Source: Enterococcus pingfangensis | Lineage (GTDB): Bacteria > Bacillota > Bacilli > Lactobacillales > Enterococcaceae | Direction: 5' to 3' | Length of the DNA stretch: 64,000 bases | NCBI RefSeq assembly: GCF_005405205.1 | Contig: NZ_BJDP01000009.1 | Coordinates: 40,387 to 104,386, forward strand | Shown here: positions 44,384-52,952 of the stretch, in pieces | Position numbering within the stretch: the first letter of the stretch is position 1 | How the letters are laid out: each line of letters opens with the position of its first letter | Position numbers and translations under genes: made by a program | Notes under the pieces: generated by a model | The model's input: only the letters and a program-made list of their open reading frames with translations | The model's database searches: none | Told to the model about the DNA's origin: nothing

Positions 44384-44386
44384 ATT

Positions 44387-44421
44387 AAAAAGCCGTTCAT
44401 CTTGAAGATAAACGACTTTTT
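44387..44421 (-). terminator. Terminator after the DUF956 gene
   Basis: AAG-CGTT-ATCTT / AAGAT-AACG-CTT stem with two bulges, flanked by A and T runs, directly after the DUF956 stop. Confidence 0.75.
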
Positions 44422-44422
44422 G

Positions 44423-44794
44423 CTACTTATTCAGCTTGTTGCGAACCCCACGTTTGATGATATCGAAAAAGCCGAGTGATTGCACCATATGATTTGGATC
44501 GACATATTCCCGAATCGCCCGCAAAACTTTTTTAGGTTCTTTTGACGCAAATGAATACGTGCCATTTTTTTTCGTTTGGATCGCATAGCGCGGAATCCAC
44601 TTTCCTTTGAAAACAACAGAAGCGATCACATAATCGACTTCTTCCCACGGGATTTGAACGAATTTACGTGCATCACGATTGTTGAAAAACTCGAATCCAT
44701 TATCACCAATCATGATTTTTCCGTAATCAGCGATCCCTAAATACGAGGTAGCATCGATCGTCAAATCGATCGTTGTATTGATTGACTGAACCAT
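44423..44794 (-). CDS. manO: DUF956 protein of the mannose PTS locus (ManO)
   Basis: A 123-residue soluble protein, MVQSINTTIDLTIDATSYLG..., containing IMIGDNGFEFFN and PWEEVDYVIASV of the DUF956 family. In lactic acid bacteria it almost always follows manLMN or mptBACD; a regulatory role for the mannose/glucose PTS is suspected but unproven. GGAG lies 8 bases before the ATG at 44794. Here it is cut off from mptD by a terminator and has its own promoter, so it may be expressed independently of the sigma-54 promoter. Confidence 0.9.
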   Translation of the reverse strand: MVQSINTTIDLTIDATSYLGIADYGKIMIGDNGFEFFNNRDARKFVQIPWEEVDYVIASVVFKGKWIPRYAIQTKKNGTYSFASKEPKKVLRAIREYVDPNHMVQSLGFFDIIKRGVRNKLNK

Positions 44795-44831
44795 TAGACC
44801 TACTCCATTTCCATATATGTATCTGTTTTTC

Positions 44832-44860
44832 ATTATACTTATTTTTCAATTATTTAGCAA
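44832..44860 (-). promoter_or_regulatory. Promoter of the DUF956 gene
   Basis: Minus strand TTGCTA (44855-44860), 17 bases, TATAAT (44832-44837), directly after the mpt terminator. Confidence 0.65.
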
Positions 44861-44890
44861 AAAAATGCCCGGGCAAGCCCGAGCATTTTT
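44861..44890 (-). terminator. Terminator of the mpt operon
   Basis: AAAAATGC-CGGGC / GCCCG-GCATTTTT stem (C/A bulge) between mptD and the DUF956 gene. Confidence 0.85.
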
Positions 44891-44904
44891 AATGGTTGTC
44901 TTTC

Positions 44905-45816
44905 TTACATTACGCCTAATACGTGCAAGCCAACACCGACTACGAACAAGCCAAGAATGATAACGATTGGAGAAACTTTTTTCTTCAATAACCACATGCA
45001 AAGCAATGTCAATAGTAATGCAGCAAGACCAGGAATCAATTGATTCAAGTTGTCTTGTAATGTAGTAACTTTACTGCTGTCTAATGCAAGACCTGAAGAT
45101 TGTTGTGCTAATGCTTCTTTGATACCTTGAGCACCGTCAGGTAATTTATCCCATTCGATATAAGCACCTTCGTCTAGTTTAACAGTAGAAACGACTGGCG
45201 TGAATTTCACGTTTACCCAACGTTGGACTAGAGCTCCTAGCACGAACATCCCTAGAATAGATGCACCTTTAGTAACTTTTTGTAACAAACCACCTGAAAG
45301 GTCATCAGTGATTTTAGAACCAGCACGGTAGCCGAATTCTTGCGTATACCACATAAATGCCCAACGGATAATATTCCAAGCAAGGAAGAAGATGATTGGG
45401 CCAATGATGTTTCCAGCTAAAGCTAGAGAAGCACCTAGAGCACCTAACATCGGACGAACGGTAAACCAGAAGACTGGGTCACCAACACCGGCTAAAGGTC
45501 CCATCATACCGACCTTAACCCCTTGAATTGCTACGTCATCAACTGGTGCGCCATTGGCACGTTCTTCTTCAAGTGCTAATGTAACCCCAAGAATTGGTGA
45601 AGCGATATATGGGTGAGTATTAAAGAATTCCAAGTGACGTTGCATTGCTAACGTACGGTCTTCTTTAGTTTTGTATAATTTTTTGATTGCTGGCATCATT
45701 GCGTAACACCAACCACCATTTTGCATACGTTCATAGTTCCAAGAACCTTGAATGAAGGTAGAACGCCATGCAACGGCTAAACGATCTTTTTTCGTTAATT
45801 CGATTTTTTCTGCCAT
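44905..45816 (-). CDS. mptD: Mannose-family PTS EIID component
   Basis: A 303-residue membrane subunit that with EIIC forms the sugar channel. Family marks are FIQGSWNYERMQNGGWCYAM near the N-terminus, FFNTHPYIASPILGVTLALEEERANG, GMMGPLAGVGDPVFW, and a C-terminal membrane helix ending in HVLGVM. Such Man-PTS proteins also serve as receptors for class IIa bacteriocins. It lies 21 bases after mptC and is the last gene before the operon terminator. Confidence 0.96.
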   Translation of the reverse strand: MAEKIELTKKDRLAVAWRSTFIQGSWNYERMQNGGWCYAMMPAIKKLYKTKEDRTLAMQRHLEFFNTHPYIASPILGVTLALEEERANGAPVDDVAIQGVKVGMMGPLAGVGDPVFWFTVRPMLGALGASLALAGNIIGPIIFFLAWNIIRWAFMWYTQEFGYRAGSKITDDLSGGLLQKVTKGASILGMFVLGALVQRWVNVKFTPVVSTVKLDEGAYIEWDKLPDGAQGIKEALAQQSSGLALDSSKVTTLQDNLNQLIPGLAALLLTLLCMWLLKKKVSPIVIILGLFVVGVGLHVLGVM

Positions 45817-45837
45817 TTTATTTCTCCTCCTTCAAGA

Positions 45838-46641
45838 TTAATAATCATTCAAAATGTCGCCTAGCGGATCACCAGTATTGCCTCCGCCGCCATTAGATGA
45901 ACCGCCAGAACTTTCTTGCAGGTTCAAGTAAATCAACGCGAATGCAACTGCGATAACACCAAGTGCGATCAAAGTTAATTCAGAAATAGCTGCGATAGCA
46001 AAACCGATTGCGAAGAATGGCCATACTTCTTTTGTAGCCATCATGTTGATAACCATTGCATAACCAACGGCAACAACCATACCACCACCGATTGCCATAC
46101 CATCTGTTAACCATGCAGGCATTGATTCTAAGAATCCGCGCACAGTGTCAGCTGGGATAACTAATAGTGCAGCAGCAGGGATCGCGATACGAACACCTTG
46201 CATACATACAGCAACGATATGCCACATTTCAACTTTACCCATTTCACCTTTTTCAGCAGCAGCATCCATAAAGTGAACGATTGGTACAGCTAAAGTACGA
46301 ACGATCATAGTTAAGAACAAGCCGGCAACAGCTAGAGGAACAGCGATTGCGATAGCTGAAGAAACACCTTTAACTCCTTGACCACCTAAAACTAAAATAA
46401 TTGCAGATGCAACAGATGCCAATGCAGCATCCGGTGCCACAGCAGCCCCGATGTTTGCCCAACCTAAGGCGATCATTTGAAGTGAGCCGCCAAGAACGAT
46501 CCCAGCTTCTAAATTACCGGTTACTAAACCAATTAATGTACATGCTACTAGCGGTTGGTGGAATTGGAATTCATCCAAGATCCCTTCCATACCTGCTAGA
46601 AAGGCAACGATTACTACTAATACCATTGAAATACCAGACAT
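45838..46641 (-). CDS. mptC: Mannose-family PTS EIIC component
   Basis: A 267-residue polytopic subunit: GMEGILDEFQFHQPLVACTLIG near the N-terminus, GGSLQMIALGWANIGAAVAPD and GDPLGDILNDY at the C-terminus. The Gly/Ser/Asn-rich tail (ESSGGSSNGGGGNTGDP) is longer than in some homologues. Together with EIID it transports mannose and glucose. AGGAGGG lies upstream of the ATG. Confidence 0.95.
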   Translation of the reverse strand: MSGISMVLVVIVAFLAGMEGILDEFQFHQPLVACTLIGLVTGNLEAGIVLGGSLQMIALGWANIGAAVAPDAALASVASAIILVLGGQGVKGVSSAIAIAVPLAVAGLFLTMIVRTLAVPIVHFMDAAAEKGEMGKVEMWHIVAVCMQGVRIAIPAAALLVIPADTVRGFLESMPAWLTDGMAIGGGMVVAVGYAMVINMMATKEVWPFFAIGFAIAAISELTLIALGVIAVAFALIYLNLQESSGGSSNGGGGNTGDPLGDILNDY

Positions 46642-46674
46642 TATAAGCCCTCCTATTTAAGTTAATTGTGTTGC

Positions 46675-47664
46675 TTAAGCGTTTTTCAATTCATTTTTTG
46701 CTTTGTTAAGGATTTCATCCATGTTGTCTTTAGAATCATTTGGTACTTTACGTACATCAAATTTGATTCCTTTTGCTTTTAATTTCTCAAAAGTAGCAAC
46801 ATCATCTGGACCCATTGACAATACCTTGCTTACTACGACTTTTCCGACTGAGTGAGCCATTGAACCAACATTGACTTCTTGAATATCAACGCCGCCTTCG
46901 AGTGCACGCAATACGTCTTGAGGATTTTCAAACAACAACAACGCTTTCGTATTTCCGAAACGAGGGTCTTTTGAAATTTCGATCATTTTATCAACTGGGA
47001 TAACGTTTGCTTTAACACCTGGAGGAGCCGCTTGTTCGATCAATCTCTTACGAAGATCGTCTTTAGCTACTGCATCTGAAACAACGATGATCCGGTTTGT
47101 ACCTGTTGTTTTTGTCCAAGTAGTAGCAACTTGTCCATGAAGTAAACGAGAATCCACACGAGTCAATACAAGTTTGATATGACCGTCACCAAGAACTGTT
47201 CCTTCTGGAATTGCGCCAGTTGGTTGGTTCCCTTGTGCAGCTACAGGAGCCGCTTCAACTGGTTCTAGTTCCTCAGGGCGAATTCTTACGCCTTCTTTTG
47301 CTGTACCTAAAATATGTGCAGCGATTTCATGCGCAGTTTCCATTGAGAAACGTGAAGCATACGCTTCGATCAACATTGGTAAGTTCATACCAGCAACGAT
47401 TGCCCACTTGTCTTTGTGTTCTTCAAACAAGCTGTTTGCTTGGTTGAAAGGAGTTCCACCCCAAAGATCGACTAAGAACAATACTTCGTCTTGGTTTTCG
47501 AAAGAGGCGATTGCTTCTTTCATTTTTGCTTTAACGTCATCCGGGCCTTCACTCGGCATCAAAGTAACAGCTTTGACATTTTCTTGTTCTCCAAAGATCA
47601 TTGCTCCGGATTGCAAGATACCATTAGCGAATTCACCATGACTAGCAATGATAATTCCTACCAT
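46675..47664 (-). CDS. mptA: Mannose-family PTS EIIAB component
   Basis: A 329-residue soluble two-domain protein. EIIA (1-135) has the phospho-His in IIASHGEFANG (His9). A Pro/Ala/Gln-rich linker (about 145-165) follows, then EIIB (about 168-325) with the phospho-His in VDSRLLHGQVAT. It relays phosphate from HPr to the sugar. It is the second gene of the locus; the first codes for a separate EIIB, as in E. faecalis mpt. Symbols follow that usage and vary between labs. Confidence 0.94.
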   Translation of the reverse strand: MVGIIIASHGEFANGILQSGAMIFGEQENVKAVTLMPSEGPDDVKAKMKEAIASFENQDEVLFLVDLWGGTPFNQANSLFEEHKDKWAIVAGMNLPMLIEAYASRFSMETAHEIAAHILGTAKEGVRIRPEELEPVEAAPVAAQGNQPTGAIPEGTVLGDGHIKLVLTRVDSRLLHGQVATTWTKTTGTNRIIVVSDAVAKDDLRKRLIEQAAPPGVKANVIPVDKMIEISKDPRFGNTKALLLFENPQDVLRALEGGVDIQEVNVGSMAHSVGKVVVSKVLSMGPDDVATFEKLKAKGIKFDVRKVPNDSKDNMDEILNKAKNELKNA

Positions 47665-47741
47665 CTTTATACCTCCTACTTATTATTGTTACAGCTCAAA
47701 AATATAAATAAGTTCTTAAAAAACCTGTAACCAAAATTCAT

Positions 47742-48242
47742 TTACTGCAGCATCTTCTCTTTTTTGATTAATTGCATCAAATCGGTCTTTCTATCTGTCG
47801 GAACTTGGCGGATCTCTAATTCGATCCCCGCTTCTGCCAATGTACGGAAAGACTTGATATCCTCACCGTCAACAGAAATGAAATTCGTGATCATTTTCTT
47901 GCCTTCACTAAATCGCATACCGCCGATATTGACCGTTTGCAGATCTACACCTGCTTTAACGACATCCACTACATCTTGCGGCGAAGCGAACAATAACATG
48001 ATCTTCATTCCGTCAAATAATTGATCTTGATACACTTCAATCAGTTTTCTCTTTGTGACGACATTGGACTTGATTCCCGGTGGTGCGGCTTGTTTTAACA
48101 GAAACTTACGCAACTCATCATTTGCGACCTCATCGCTGACTACTAAGATTCGCTCGATCCCGGTTGCTTTGGACCACACTGTCGCAACCTGACCATGAAT
48201 CAGACGATCATCAATACGAGTAAGTCGAATATCCATTACCAT
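47742..48242 (-). CDS. mptB: Stand-alone mannose-family PTS EIIB component
   Basis: A 166-residue EIIB with the phospho-His in IDDRLIHGQVATVWSKATG near residue 18, then QAAPPGIKSNVV and NIGGMRFSEGKK. It parallels the EIIB half of the EIIAB encoded next. AGGAGG lies 7 bases before the ATG at 48242; earlier in-frame starts are inside the promoter region. First gene downstream of the -24/-12 promoter. In E. faecalis the equivalent gene also leads the mpt operon; its EIIB may signal to the PRD activator. Confidence 0.9.
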   Translation of the reverse strand: MVMDIRLTRIDDRLIHGQVATVWSKATGIERILVVSDEVANDELRKFLLKQAAPPGIKSNVVTKRKLIEVYQDQLFDGMKIMLLFASPQDVVDVVKAGVDLQTVNIGGMRFSEGKKMITNFISVDGEDIKSFRTLAEAGIELEIRQVPTDRKTDLMQLIKKEKMLQ

Positions 48243-48333
48243 CCCACCACCTCCTGTTACAACAAGGCCCAGATGCCAAAAGACTTGTGCTACATTTTTG
48301 AGTACGATGACACACAGCACTCACTTATAATAA

Positions 48334-48349
48334 AGCAAGTATCGTGCCA
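48334..48349 (-). promoter_or_regulatory. Sigma-54 promoter of the mpt operon
   Basis: Minus strand TGGCAC-GATAC-TTGCT matches the -24/-12 consensus TGGCAC-5-TTGCW exactly. The neighbouring activator has a GAFTGA loop. rpoN is not in the window. Confidence 0.95.
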
Positions 48350-48389
48350 AAATACACTAACAAAGAATTCTTTGCTTTACGCCTTTTAT

Positions 48390-48439
48390 AACGATACACA
48401 AAAAGGATACAGTATACTGTATCCTTTTTGTGTATCGTT
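48390..48439. repeat. 50-nt perfect palindrome: candidate activator site and mptR terminator
   Basis: Bases 48390-48439 equal their own reverse complement: arms of 25 bases beginning AACGATACACAAAAAGGATA and meeting at AGTA/TACT. The inner part, GGATACAG-TATA-CTGTATCC then TTTTT, can end mptR transcription. The position, 40-90 bases upstream of the -24 box, is where a LevR/MptR dimer would bind. It touches the first base of the mptR stop codon. Confidence 0.85.
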
Positions 48440-51207
48440 TAAGTATTGATTTCTTCATTATTTTTAAGTAATTGATAAATATAGTATCGTTCTGATGTTG
48501 GGATTGTTATTCGCAACTGACTTTCTAATTCATTCAGCCCTCGATTCATCACGACATTATCTGTGACACGCTGATACCCCGACTTAGATTGTTCATCAAT
48601 TTTCAGCGGCTGATGCAAGATTCCGCGTTCGATCGTTCCTGCCAAATGCATCACAAAATTTACCATCAGCGCATAATCAGCGGAATTGCCTGTACTTTTG
48701 ATGACAGTCTCCGCCAATCGCCAAAGCGGGTCAATCAATTTATTCGGATTGATAAAAGTAAAACTTTCTTCCATAAATTTGATACACAAGTCACGAGCTT
48801 TATTTGCATCTAAAACGACTTCTTCTTGCTCAGACAAATCATTTTCTAGCAATAGTTCGTCCAAGACGTGATCGGCTTTTTGATTGATGAATTTCTCCAT
48901 TGGAATATAAGGCGCGCCAATCTTAGGATCCACGATTCCGGTCGTCGCTAAGATCTTAAATTCCTCTTTAAAGACAGGAACTTTTGTTTTGATATCAGCC
49001 ACGGCTAATGTCAATACTTCAATATGTTTCAGCTTGCGCTGTTTTAACGGCCGCTCAATGATTTCTTTCAAGCGCTGCGCCGTTCCTTCACCAGAAGCAC
49101 AAATCGCTAAAATCGCCTGTTTTTCTTGTGGCTCCTCTTTTTCTTGGGTAACATGTCCGTAGCCTCTAAAGCCTTTTAAGGATTCATATAATTCATTCAC
49201 CCCTGAGCCTAAGACACTTGATTTACGGGCTGCCTCAATCAATAACGGCGTCGTGACCATATCTAATGTACAAACTTCGATTCCTGTCTCTTTTTCGATT
49301 TCTTCATTAAAGGTAGCTAGTGAACCCATGTCCACCATGATCAATACACCGCTGCCTTCATCGATCTGAGTAACCGCCTCACGAATTTTTTCGTAGGCTA
49401 CTCGCGGATGCATATCTAACGGCATATCAACTGCGATGATATTCGCTACATCCAGCAATTCACGAACGACTTGAGCCATCGAGGTCGCGGTACTATTGCC
49501 ATGGGCTGCAACAACTACACCGATTTTCCCGGAGGATTGATCCTCTCGTAAAGAAACGAGCAAGACGGTCAAATAATAATCTTCGCTTTCAGGGATCTCG
49601 ACTTGAAATTCTTTTTCGACCAACCGACGAATTTCATGCGCTACGGCAAATTCTGTTGGATAATCTTTGGCCATTTCGCGGATATTGTCATTCGTTTCCC
49701 GCGTCTCGCCAACATGGATTTTTTTCAAGAAAGAGGAGATATGCAAACTCATCGCATAAACAAAGTTTTGTTGGAAATGCGTTCTTAATCGTTCGCTGAC
49801 TAAGCCGGCGATTTTATTGCTAATCTCGATCACATGTTTATCGACAAACTCAGTCAAACGGTTCTCTGTATCAAAAGAAAAACCATGATCTTTATAAAAT
49901 GATTTCAAATGCACATTGATATCCGTTGAAATAAAATGATTGATTGTCTCTTGATCGAGTCCTTCCGTTTTCAACAGAGCCGCTTTATCCCCGATAATAT
50001 CATAGAGGTTGTAAGGCAATTCATACGTGTCTGTTTTGATCAGCTCATCAATCTCATTTGGCGTAACGACCATCTCCGGCTCAAGATAAGGCGAAATATC
50101 CGTTGTTTTGATCCGATCCGCCGAAAGCTGGACCAAACCGGCCTTGATTCCTTCGGTCAAATCATTCAATGTGATATGAATCTCCTCATGCATCATATGA
50201 TTCATGAATCCCCGCGCGCAAATCAGCTGGACATTGGATTTCAATTGTCCGATATTGCCATAAGAGACGCTCCCCAGCAATGCTTTTACGACATCTTCTG
50301 TCAACGTGATTTTCCGTTGAATCCGATTGGCTTCCATCGCCACCATCACACGAACCAAATCAAGTTGCTCCGCTGCTGGCCGGCTGCTGAAAGCCGGCAT
50401 TTGGATATTGATCGGAATTCGCCGAACAAACGTATCTAATAATGCTGAATGAGGATCTTCTGTTGTAGCACCGACGATGCGGACATTTGCAAACCGATTT
50501 TTGCCGGCTTCACCTAAACGGCTGTAGGTCCCATGATCCATAAAATAGAAAATCATTTCTTGACCTTCCGGCGGCAAACGATGGATCTCATCTAAAAATA
50601 GCATGCCGCCGTCAGCTTGTTGAATTAACCCGTCTTTTTCCGTATCCGCACCAGTGAACGCACCTTTCTCATAACCAAATAGATGGCTCATCAATAATTC
50701 AGGATTGTTTGCATAGTCCGCACAGTTGAAGACAACTAGCTCGCGATCCGGTTCCACGACACCTTCTGATTGAGCGAATTGAAACATTGCATGCGCAAAA
50801 AAAGTTTTCCCAGAACCAGTTGGCCCGGTGATCAAACAATTCAACCCTCTCGGCGGATACAAGATCGCAGCCTTGGCTTGTTCCACAGCATTTCGCATAC
50901 TTCCGGCAGAACCGATGATTTGAGTGAAAACATTGCTGGAATTTTGATTTAAAATCTTTTTTTCGGGTGGTTCCGCAGCAGTCGCTACTTGAGCTTCTGG
51001 ATCAAACGACGTTTTTACTGACTGGTTCGAAACAAAATAGCGAACAGGCCGTCCTTCACTTTTATTTAATTGGCCTTCTTTGACTAGGAGATTCAAATCT
51101 TTGCTTGCATTTGTCCGTTGAATATCCAATGAATCCGCTACATCTTTGGTTGTTACATTTGCATTTTCCAAAACAAAGCGATAAATGCGGTCAATCCGTC
51201 GTTCCAT
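48439..51207 (-). CDS. mptR: Sigma-54-dependent PTS activator (LevR/ManR/MptR type)
   Basis: A 922-residue activator. Domains are an N-terminal wHTH (1-60, TKDVADSLDIQRTNASKDLN), AAA+ sigma-54 interaction domain (about 95-330) with Walker A GPTGSGKT (128-135), GAFTGA (182-187) and Walker B MLFLDEIHRLP, PRD1 (about 455-560), an EIIA-Man-like domain with VVAAHGNSTATSM near 575, an EIIB-like domain with AICASGEGTAQRL near 715, and PRD2 (about 815-915). PTS phosphorylation at these domains sets its activity. It lies upstream of, and on the same strand as, the mpt operon it should activate. AAGGTGG precedes the ATG. Confidence 0.95.
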   Translation of the reverse strand: MERRIDRIYRFVLENANVTTKDVADSLDIQRTNASKDLNLLVKEGQLNKSEGRPVRYFVSNQSVKTSFDPEAQVATAAEPPEKKILNQNSSNVFTQIIGSAGSMRNAVEQAKAAILYPPRGLNCLITGPTGSGKTFFAHAMFQFAQSEGVVEPDRELVVFNCADYANNPELLMSHLFGYEKGAFTGADTEKDGLIQQADGGMLFLDEIHRLPPEGQEMIFYFMDHGTYSRLGEAGKNRFANVRIVGATTEDPHSALLDTFVRRIPINIQMPAFSSRPAAEQLDLVRVMVAMEANRIQRKITLTEDVVKALLGSVSYGNIGQLKSNVQLICARGFMNHMMHEEIHITLNDLTEGIKAGLVQLSADRIKTTDISPYLEPEMVVTPNEIDELIKTDTYELPYNLYDIIGDKAALLKTEGLDQETINHFISTDINVHLKSFYKDHGFSFDTENRLTEFVDKHVIEISNKIAGLVSERLRTHFQQNFVYAMSLHISSFLKKIHVGETRETNDNIREMAKDYPTEFAVAHEIRRLVEKEFQVEIPESEDYYLTVLLVSLREDQSSGKIGVVVAAHGNSTATSMAQVVRELLDVANIIAVDMPLDMHPRVAYEKIREAVTQIDEGSGVLIMVDMGSLATFNEEIEKETGIEVCTLDMVTTPLLIEAARKSSVLGSGVNELYESLKGFRGYGHVTQEKEEPQEKQAILAICASGEGTAQRLKEIIERPLKQRKLKHIEVLTLAVADIKTKVPVFKEEFKILATTGIVDPKIGAPYIPMEKFINQKADHVLDELLLENDLSEQEEVVLDANKARDLCIKFMEESFTFINPNKLIDPLWRLAETVIKSTGNSADYALMVNFVMHLAGTIERGILHQPLKIDEQSKSGYQRVTDNVVMNRGLNELESQLRITIPTSERYYIYQLLKNNEEINT

Positions 51208-51471
51208 TTAGCCACCTTCTTTTTTAGTGTATTCTTCTTATCAATCATCTATAGTTTTCATTAAAATGTCAACTATTTCGCTGTAAAGTGATACACTGTA
51301 CCTTTTACCTGTAGTTAAAACTTTTAATGAGCTGCTCTAGATTCAATTGATCGTGTTTCTACTATTATATAATCTGGAAAATACTTTATCTTTTTATCGG
51401 TCAGACAATTACCAGACCGCTTGCCGACAAAACGAACTGAACAGTTTCGTCAACGGACAAATTATACTAAA

Positions 51472-51498
51472 AAATCTTATCCAAAAATAGGATAAGAT
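51472..51498 (-). terminator. Terminator of the trkAH operon
   Basis: AATCTTATCC-7-GGATAAGATT stem followed by TTTTTTAG on the minus strand, two bases after the trkH stop. Confidence 0.9.
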
Positions 51499-51500
51499 TC

Positions 51501-52940
51501 TTAACTTTTCCAAAATGGTTTGGAGAAGAGCAATAAAATCGGAAACATCTCTAGTCGCCCTGCCAGCATCGCAAAAGAGAGCGTCCACTTAGAAAGATTG
51601 GATAAAAAACCGAAGTTTTCGGTTGGCCCTACACCTTTGAAACCTGGTCCAACATTATTGATGCATGTAGCAACAGCAGAAAAGATTGTTTGAAATTGAA
51701 TATTTTCCAATGAAAGAATCAGCAATGAGACAACAAAGACCAGTAAATAAAGGACTAAATAGGCATGGATATTTTCCATCGTCTTCGTTGAGATCGTTTC
51801 GCCTTCATATTTCAAGGAAGCAACACTGCGGGAGTGAATGATTTTTTTCAATTCTTGGATCGCATGTTTGATCAAGATCTGGATTCTTGAAACTTTGATC
51901 CCGCCGCCAGTCGACCCGGCACAGGCGCCTACAAACATTAGTAAAAGCAAAATCATTTGCGAGAACATCGGCCAAAGATCATAATTTGCTGTGGCAAATC
52001 CTGTTGTCGTAATGATCGAAGCTACTTGGAATACCGCATAGCGAAAAGCTTTCAAATACGAAGGATACTGCGACGAGATGTTGATCGTAATCAAAATCGT
52101 TGAGACCGCGATAATCGCTAAATAGCCGCGCAATTCCTCACTTTTCAGTACTGGAACAATTTTTCCCAGTATAAAGAAATAGATCAAATTAAAATTGATC
52201 CCAAATAAAATCATAAAGACACTTAGTACTCCATCGATATACGCACTGTTATAGCCGGCTATTCCAGCGTCACTCATAGCAAAGCCGCCGGTCCCTGCCG
52301 TTGCAAAGGAATTTAAGATACTGTCAAACAGCGGCATATCACCTAATACAAGCAAAATAATCTGGATCACTGTCAGCACCGTGTAGATCACATATAAAAT
52401 CCGAGCGGTCACGCTGACTTTCGAGACTAGCTTACCGATGATTGGTCCAGGCATTTCCGCTTTTAAAATGTGCATCGTCCGGCCTGAAGCGATCGGGATA
52501 AATGCCACCGTAAAGACTAAGATTCCCATACCGCCGACCCAATGGGTAAAACTGCGCCAAAATAAACTGGCATGACTGATCGTGCTCAATGTGGTTAAAA
52601 TCGAAGACCCAGTCGTCGTAAAACCCGAGACTGTTTCAAAAAAAGCATCCGTCAATGACGGGATCTCTCCTGAGAGCATGAAAGGAAAGGCACCAAACAA
52701 TGACAATAACGTCCAACTGACTCCAACGATAAAGAAACCTTCTTTGGCAAAAATATTGCGGTTTTTAGGCTTCTTCCAACTCAGCAACGTTCCAACTAAA
52801 AGCGTGAAGACCGCGACAACCGCATAAGCCGTCGCTTCTTGTTCACGATAAATCAACCCGACGATAAACGGAAGCAGCAGTAAGAGCGCTTCTACCTTTA
52901 GTAATTTACCGATCGTAAATACAACCATTTTTCTATTCAT
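51501..52940 (-). CDS. trkH: TrkH/KtrB family potassium uptake channel subunit
   Basis: A 479-residue polytopic protein with the four-fold M1-P-M2 design of K+ transporters. Filter loops are visible in SGFTTTGSSIL (first), ATAGTGGFAMSDAG (second), ITTTGFATANYDLWP (third) and NNVGPGFKGVG (fourth), each with the key Gly. K+ enters through this subunit under control of the TrkA ring encoded 12 bases upstream. Length is nearer TrkH than KtrB. It is the second gene of the pair. Confidence 0.93.
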   Translation of the reverse strand: MNRKMVVFTIGKLLKVEALLLLLPFIVGLIYREQEATAYAVVAVFTLLVGTLLSWKKPKNRNIFAKEGFFIVGVSWTLLSLFGAFPFMLSGEIPSLTDAFFETVSGFTTTGSSILTTLSTISHASLFWRSFTHWVGGMGILVFTVAFIPIASGRTMHILKAEMPGPIIGKLVSKVSVTARILYVIYTVLTVIQIILLVLGDMPLFDSILNSFATAGTGGFAMSDAGIAGYNSAYIDGVLSVFMILFGINFNLIYFFILGKIVPVLKSEELRGYLAIIAVSTILITINISSQYPSYLKAFRYAVFQVASIITTTGFATANYDLWPMFSQMILLLLMFVGACAGSTGGGIKVSRIQILIKHAIQELKKIIHSRSVASLKYEGETISTKTMENIHAYLVLYLLVFVVSLLILSLENIQFQTIFSAVATCINNVGPGFKGVGPTENFGFLSNLSKWTLSFAMLAGRLEMFPILLLFSKPFWKS

Positions 52941-52952
52941 AGTGATTCACTG

